From G958295645 sp965242735 (lineage in GTDB: Bacteria > Gemmatimonadota > Gemmatimonadetes > Longimicrobiales > Gaopeijiaceae): a stretch of 64,000 nucleotides of DNA. Position 1 is the stretch's first letter. The number at the start of each line of letters is the position of its first letter. The position numbers were made by a program, and so were the translations under genes. The stretch lies in NCBI GenBank assembly GCA_965242735.1, contig OZ251497.1:1674001-1738000 (forward strand), given 5' to 3'. Positions 62,197 to 64,000 of this stretch are shown one piece after another. Under the pieces are notes generated by a model. It saw only the letters and a program-made list of their open reading frames with translations. It made no database searches and was not told the origin of the DNA.

Positions 62197-63524
62197 CCCG
62201 GCTGCGCCTTCCCTTCGGCGGAGATGCCGAGGTCCCTCAGCGTCGTCGCCACGGTGGGCCGGCCGACGCGCATCCGGTCGTCGTCGAGCAGGTAGGAGAA
62301 CAGGTACCCGGCGCCGAGCATGAAGATGCCGACCAGGAAGCAGTACATCACGGCCCTGTCGGGATACTGATCCTTGAGGAACCCGACGTACACGGGGCCG
62401 CAGATGCCCGCCATCGCCCAGGCCGTGAGCATGGCGCCGTAGATCGTCGACATCCGCTTGCCGCCGAACACCGCCAGGATGAACGGGGGCATCGTCGCGA
62501 ACCCGCCGCCGAAGCACAGGAGGACGTAGCACACGAGCACCGAGAAGACCCACGGGTTCGAGGCCGTCATGAGGACACCGAACACGAACATCTGGCTGGC
62601 CAGCAGGATGCGAAAGACCCTGACGCGCCCAATTCGGTCCGACAGCGACCCCCAGAACAGCCGTCCGCCTCCGTTGCACAGCGAACTCACGGCGATCAGC
62701 GTCGCCCCGTACTCGGCCAGCGTCGCGGGCTCCACGGTCGGGTCGGCGAGGCCCCAGACTTCCTGCAGCAGCTCGGACTGGAAGCTGATCACGGAAATGC
62801 CCGCGGCGATGTTGAAGAAGAACACGACCCACATCAGAAAGAACTGCATGGAGACCAAGTACGGCTTGGTCGACTCCGGCGCAGGCAGGGTCGCGGGCAT
62901 GGCCGGCCTCGGCGCCGACTCCGGTTCGGCGTCCGGAGGATTCTTGAGGGCCAGGCTGCACGGCGCCATCACGCACGCGAAGACGACGCCCAATCCCATG
63001 AACACGAGCGGCAGGTCGCCGTCGGCCATCGCGATCAGGTACGGCGCGAGACCCTTGCTCATCAGCAGCGCGCCCAGCCCGAAGCCCATGACGACGATCC
63101 CGCTCACCCGCCCCTTCTTGTCGGGAAACCACTTGACCGCCGTCGTGACCGGCGTGCCGTAGCCCAGTCCGATGCCGGTGCCCCCGACGACGCCGAAGCC
63201 CAGCACGAACAGCGGCACCCATCCCAGCTGCAAGGCCAGTCCAGCGATCACGTAGCCCCCCGAGAAGAGCAGGCTGCCCGCCAGCGCCATGCGGCGCGGG
63301 CCGATCTTGGGCAGCACGTTGCCCGCCCAGGCCGCCGACATGCCGATCGAGAAGAAGGCCGCGCTGATGGCCAGCGCCGTTTCGGTGTACGTCCAGCCGT
63401 ACTGCCGCACGAGGATGCTCTGGAAGTAGCTCCACGCGTACACCGTGCCGAAGCAGACGTGCAACGCCGTGCAGTAGAAGACGATCAGCGCCCTCGGCGG
63501 CCGGGCGACCCACTGCCAGTTCAC
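62193..63524 (-). CDS. MFS transporter, oxalate/formate antiporter (OFA) family
   Basis: A 443-residue 12-helix major facilitator. The N-terminal half opens ALIVFYCTALHVCFGTVYAW and contains GGTGIGLGYGTPVTTAVKWFPDKKG, the OFA hallmark, followed by GRVSGIVVMGFGLGALL. The second half has NGGGRLFWGSLSDRIGRVRV, the repeat of the MFS loop motif. The central cytoplasmic loop (PPDAEPESAPRPAMPATLPA) is longer than usual. Substrate (oxalate, formate or other monocarboxylate) is not deducible. It overlaps ligD's stop and follows the sensor gene by 3 bases, so they form a small operon. Confidence 0.85.
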   Translation of the reverse strand: MNWQWVARPPRALIVFYCTALHVCFGTVYAWSYFQSILVRQYGWTYTETALAISAAFFSIGMSAAWAGNVLPKIGPRRMALAGSLLFSGGYVIAGLALQLGWVPLFVLGFGVVGGTGIGLGYGTPVTTAVKWFPDKKGRVSGIVVMGFGLGALLMSKGLAPYLIAMADGDLPLVFMGLGVVFACVMAPCSLALKNPPDAEPESAPRPAMPATLPAPESTKPYLVSMQFFLMWVVFFFNIAAGISVISFQSELLQEVWGLADPTVEPATLAEYGATLIAVSSLCNGGGRLFWGSLSDRIGRVRVFRILLASQMFVFGVLMTASNPWVFSVLVCYVLLCFGGGFATMPPFILAVFGGKRMSTIYGAMLTAWAMAGICGPVYVGFLKDQYPDRAVMYCFLVGIFMLGAGYLFSYLLDDDRMRVGRPTVATTLRDLGISAEGKAQPG

Positions 63525-63527
63525 GGC

Positions 63528-64000
63528 CTAGCCGCCCCCTGCCCCCGCCCCGCCTTCAGGCTCCGGGCCGCCCTCTCGGGCGTCGTCGGCGGAACGGGCG
63601 AGATGGCTGAAGAGCCGGGCCAGGTGCCCGGCTTCGTCGTCGCGCGCCAGCAGTCGGCCGGCCTTGTCCTCCGGGTCCGCGTCGCCCCGCGCGACCGACA
63701 CCGCGTAGCCCAGAAGCTCGCCCAACGGCTTGGCGGCCAGGTTGACGAACCAGATGGACGACAGGAAGCCCACCACGACCAGGATGGAGATGAGGTAGTT
63801 CTGCTGGCCGATGGCCCGCTGGACCTTGAGGGAGACGTGGTCCGTGTCCATGCCCACGTGCACCGTGCCCGCCACGCCGGCCAGGATCGGACTGCCCACC
63901 TCGACGAAGCTCCCCATGCCCGGCAATTGCCGCTCCACGGCCTCCGTGCTGTTGGGATCGCTGTCGCGAATGTCGGACGGAATGCCGGGCACGAACGTGT
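63528..64000 (-). CDS. Membrane sensor protein with HAMP domain (runs off right edge)
   Basis: The C-terminal 157 residues of a membrane sensor are visible. A periplasmic part with Cache-like strands (FVEVGSPILAGVAGTVHVGM) precedes a membrane helix (YLISILVVVGFLSSIWFV) and a HAMP domain (AAKPLGELLGYAVSVARGDA; DDEAGHLARLFSHLARSADD). The protein then ends in a Gly-rich tail without a kinase or methyl-acceptor domain. Its upstream start lies outside the window. It lies 3 bases from the OFA transporter, so it may sense the transported anion. Whether a kinase partner exists is not visible. Confidence 0.7.
   Translation of the reverse strand, partial: TFVPGIPSDIRDSDPNSTEAVERQLPGMGSFVEVGSPILAGVAGTVHVGMDTDHVSLKVQRAIGQQNYLISILVVVGFLSSIWFVNLAAKPLGELLGYAVSVARGDADPEDKAGRLLARDDEAGHLARLFSHLARSADDAREGGPEPEGGAGAGGG

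Overview
The window is a strongly GC-rich bacterial chromosome segment from a Gram-negative organism. KDO activation (kdsB), two outer-membrane proteins and an autotransporter imply an outer membrane. Gene content and order (acpP-fabF-ispF-dedA-xerD, recR followed by a one-TM protein, a PorV/PorQ-like protein, widespread GTG/TTG starts and 4-bp overlaps) remind me of Gemmatimonadota. That is an inference; the complete 16S rRNA gene at 54329-55892 would settle it.

Left part (1-9000): the 5' end of pyrG, kdsB and a chorismate glutamine amidotransferase on the minus strand. A plus-strand accessory block follows: a zinc-ribbon protein, a DUF885-like exported protein, an Rpn-family nuclease with a 24-bp tandem repeat array, a 197-bp hairpin-bearing dispersed repeat, a C-terminal processing protease and a SprT-like metalloprotease.

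Core block (9173-20858, minus): xerD, dedA, ispF and a compact fatty-acid/phospholipid operon (rpmF, plsX, fabH, fabD, fabG, acpP, fabF) preceded by DUF177, ndk and an EIIA-like/CBS protein, with sucCD upstream. A plus-strand Sfp-type phosphopantetheinyl transferase follows. Then come a lipoprotein M16 peptidase, two membrane proteins (flippase-like and YfhO-like) and a DRB0094-type RNA ligase.

Information-processing block (30157-43969, minus): a decayed defence-type helicase remnant, dnaJ, grpE, pgsA, recR, ybaB, dnaX, yraN, aroF, smc, rsfS, rplI, and one open frame that joins ribosomal proteins S6 and S18.

Surface and accessory block (44333-56290): a class II aldolase-fold protein; a second copy of the 197-bp element beside a truncated autotransporter fragment; a ~2130-residue autotransporter with Ig-like and cadherin-like repeats whose 5' end carries a 14-base homopolymer (a candidate phase-variation switch); an ABC-transporter remnant; a PorV-like protein; an unlinked 16S rRNA gene; and tRNA-His.

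Right end (56609-64000): a lipoprotein serine hydrolase, tRNA-Arg, a small membrane protein, a divergent Ku/LigD end-joining pair, an OFA-type MFS transporter and the end of a HAMP sensor.

A recurring theme is duplicated or decayed short sequence: micro-copies of fabF, pgsA and autotransporter sequence in intergenic DNA, tandem duplications at gene ends, and in-frame minisatellites in linkers. The strongest candidates for new biology are the Rpn repeat gene with a possible intragenic product, the covarying hairpin element, the homopolymer-controlled autotransporter and the S6-S18 fusion.
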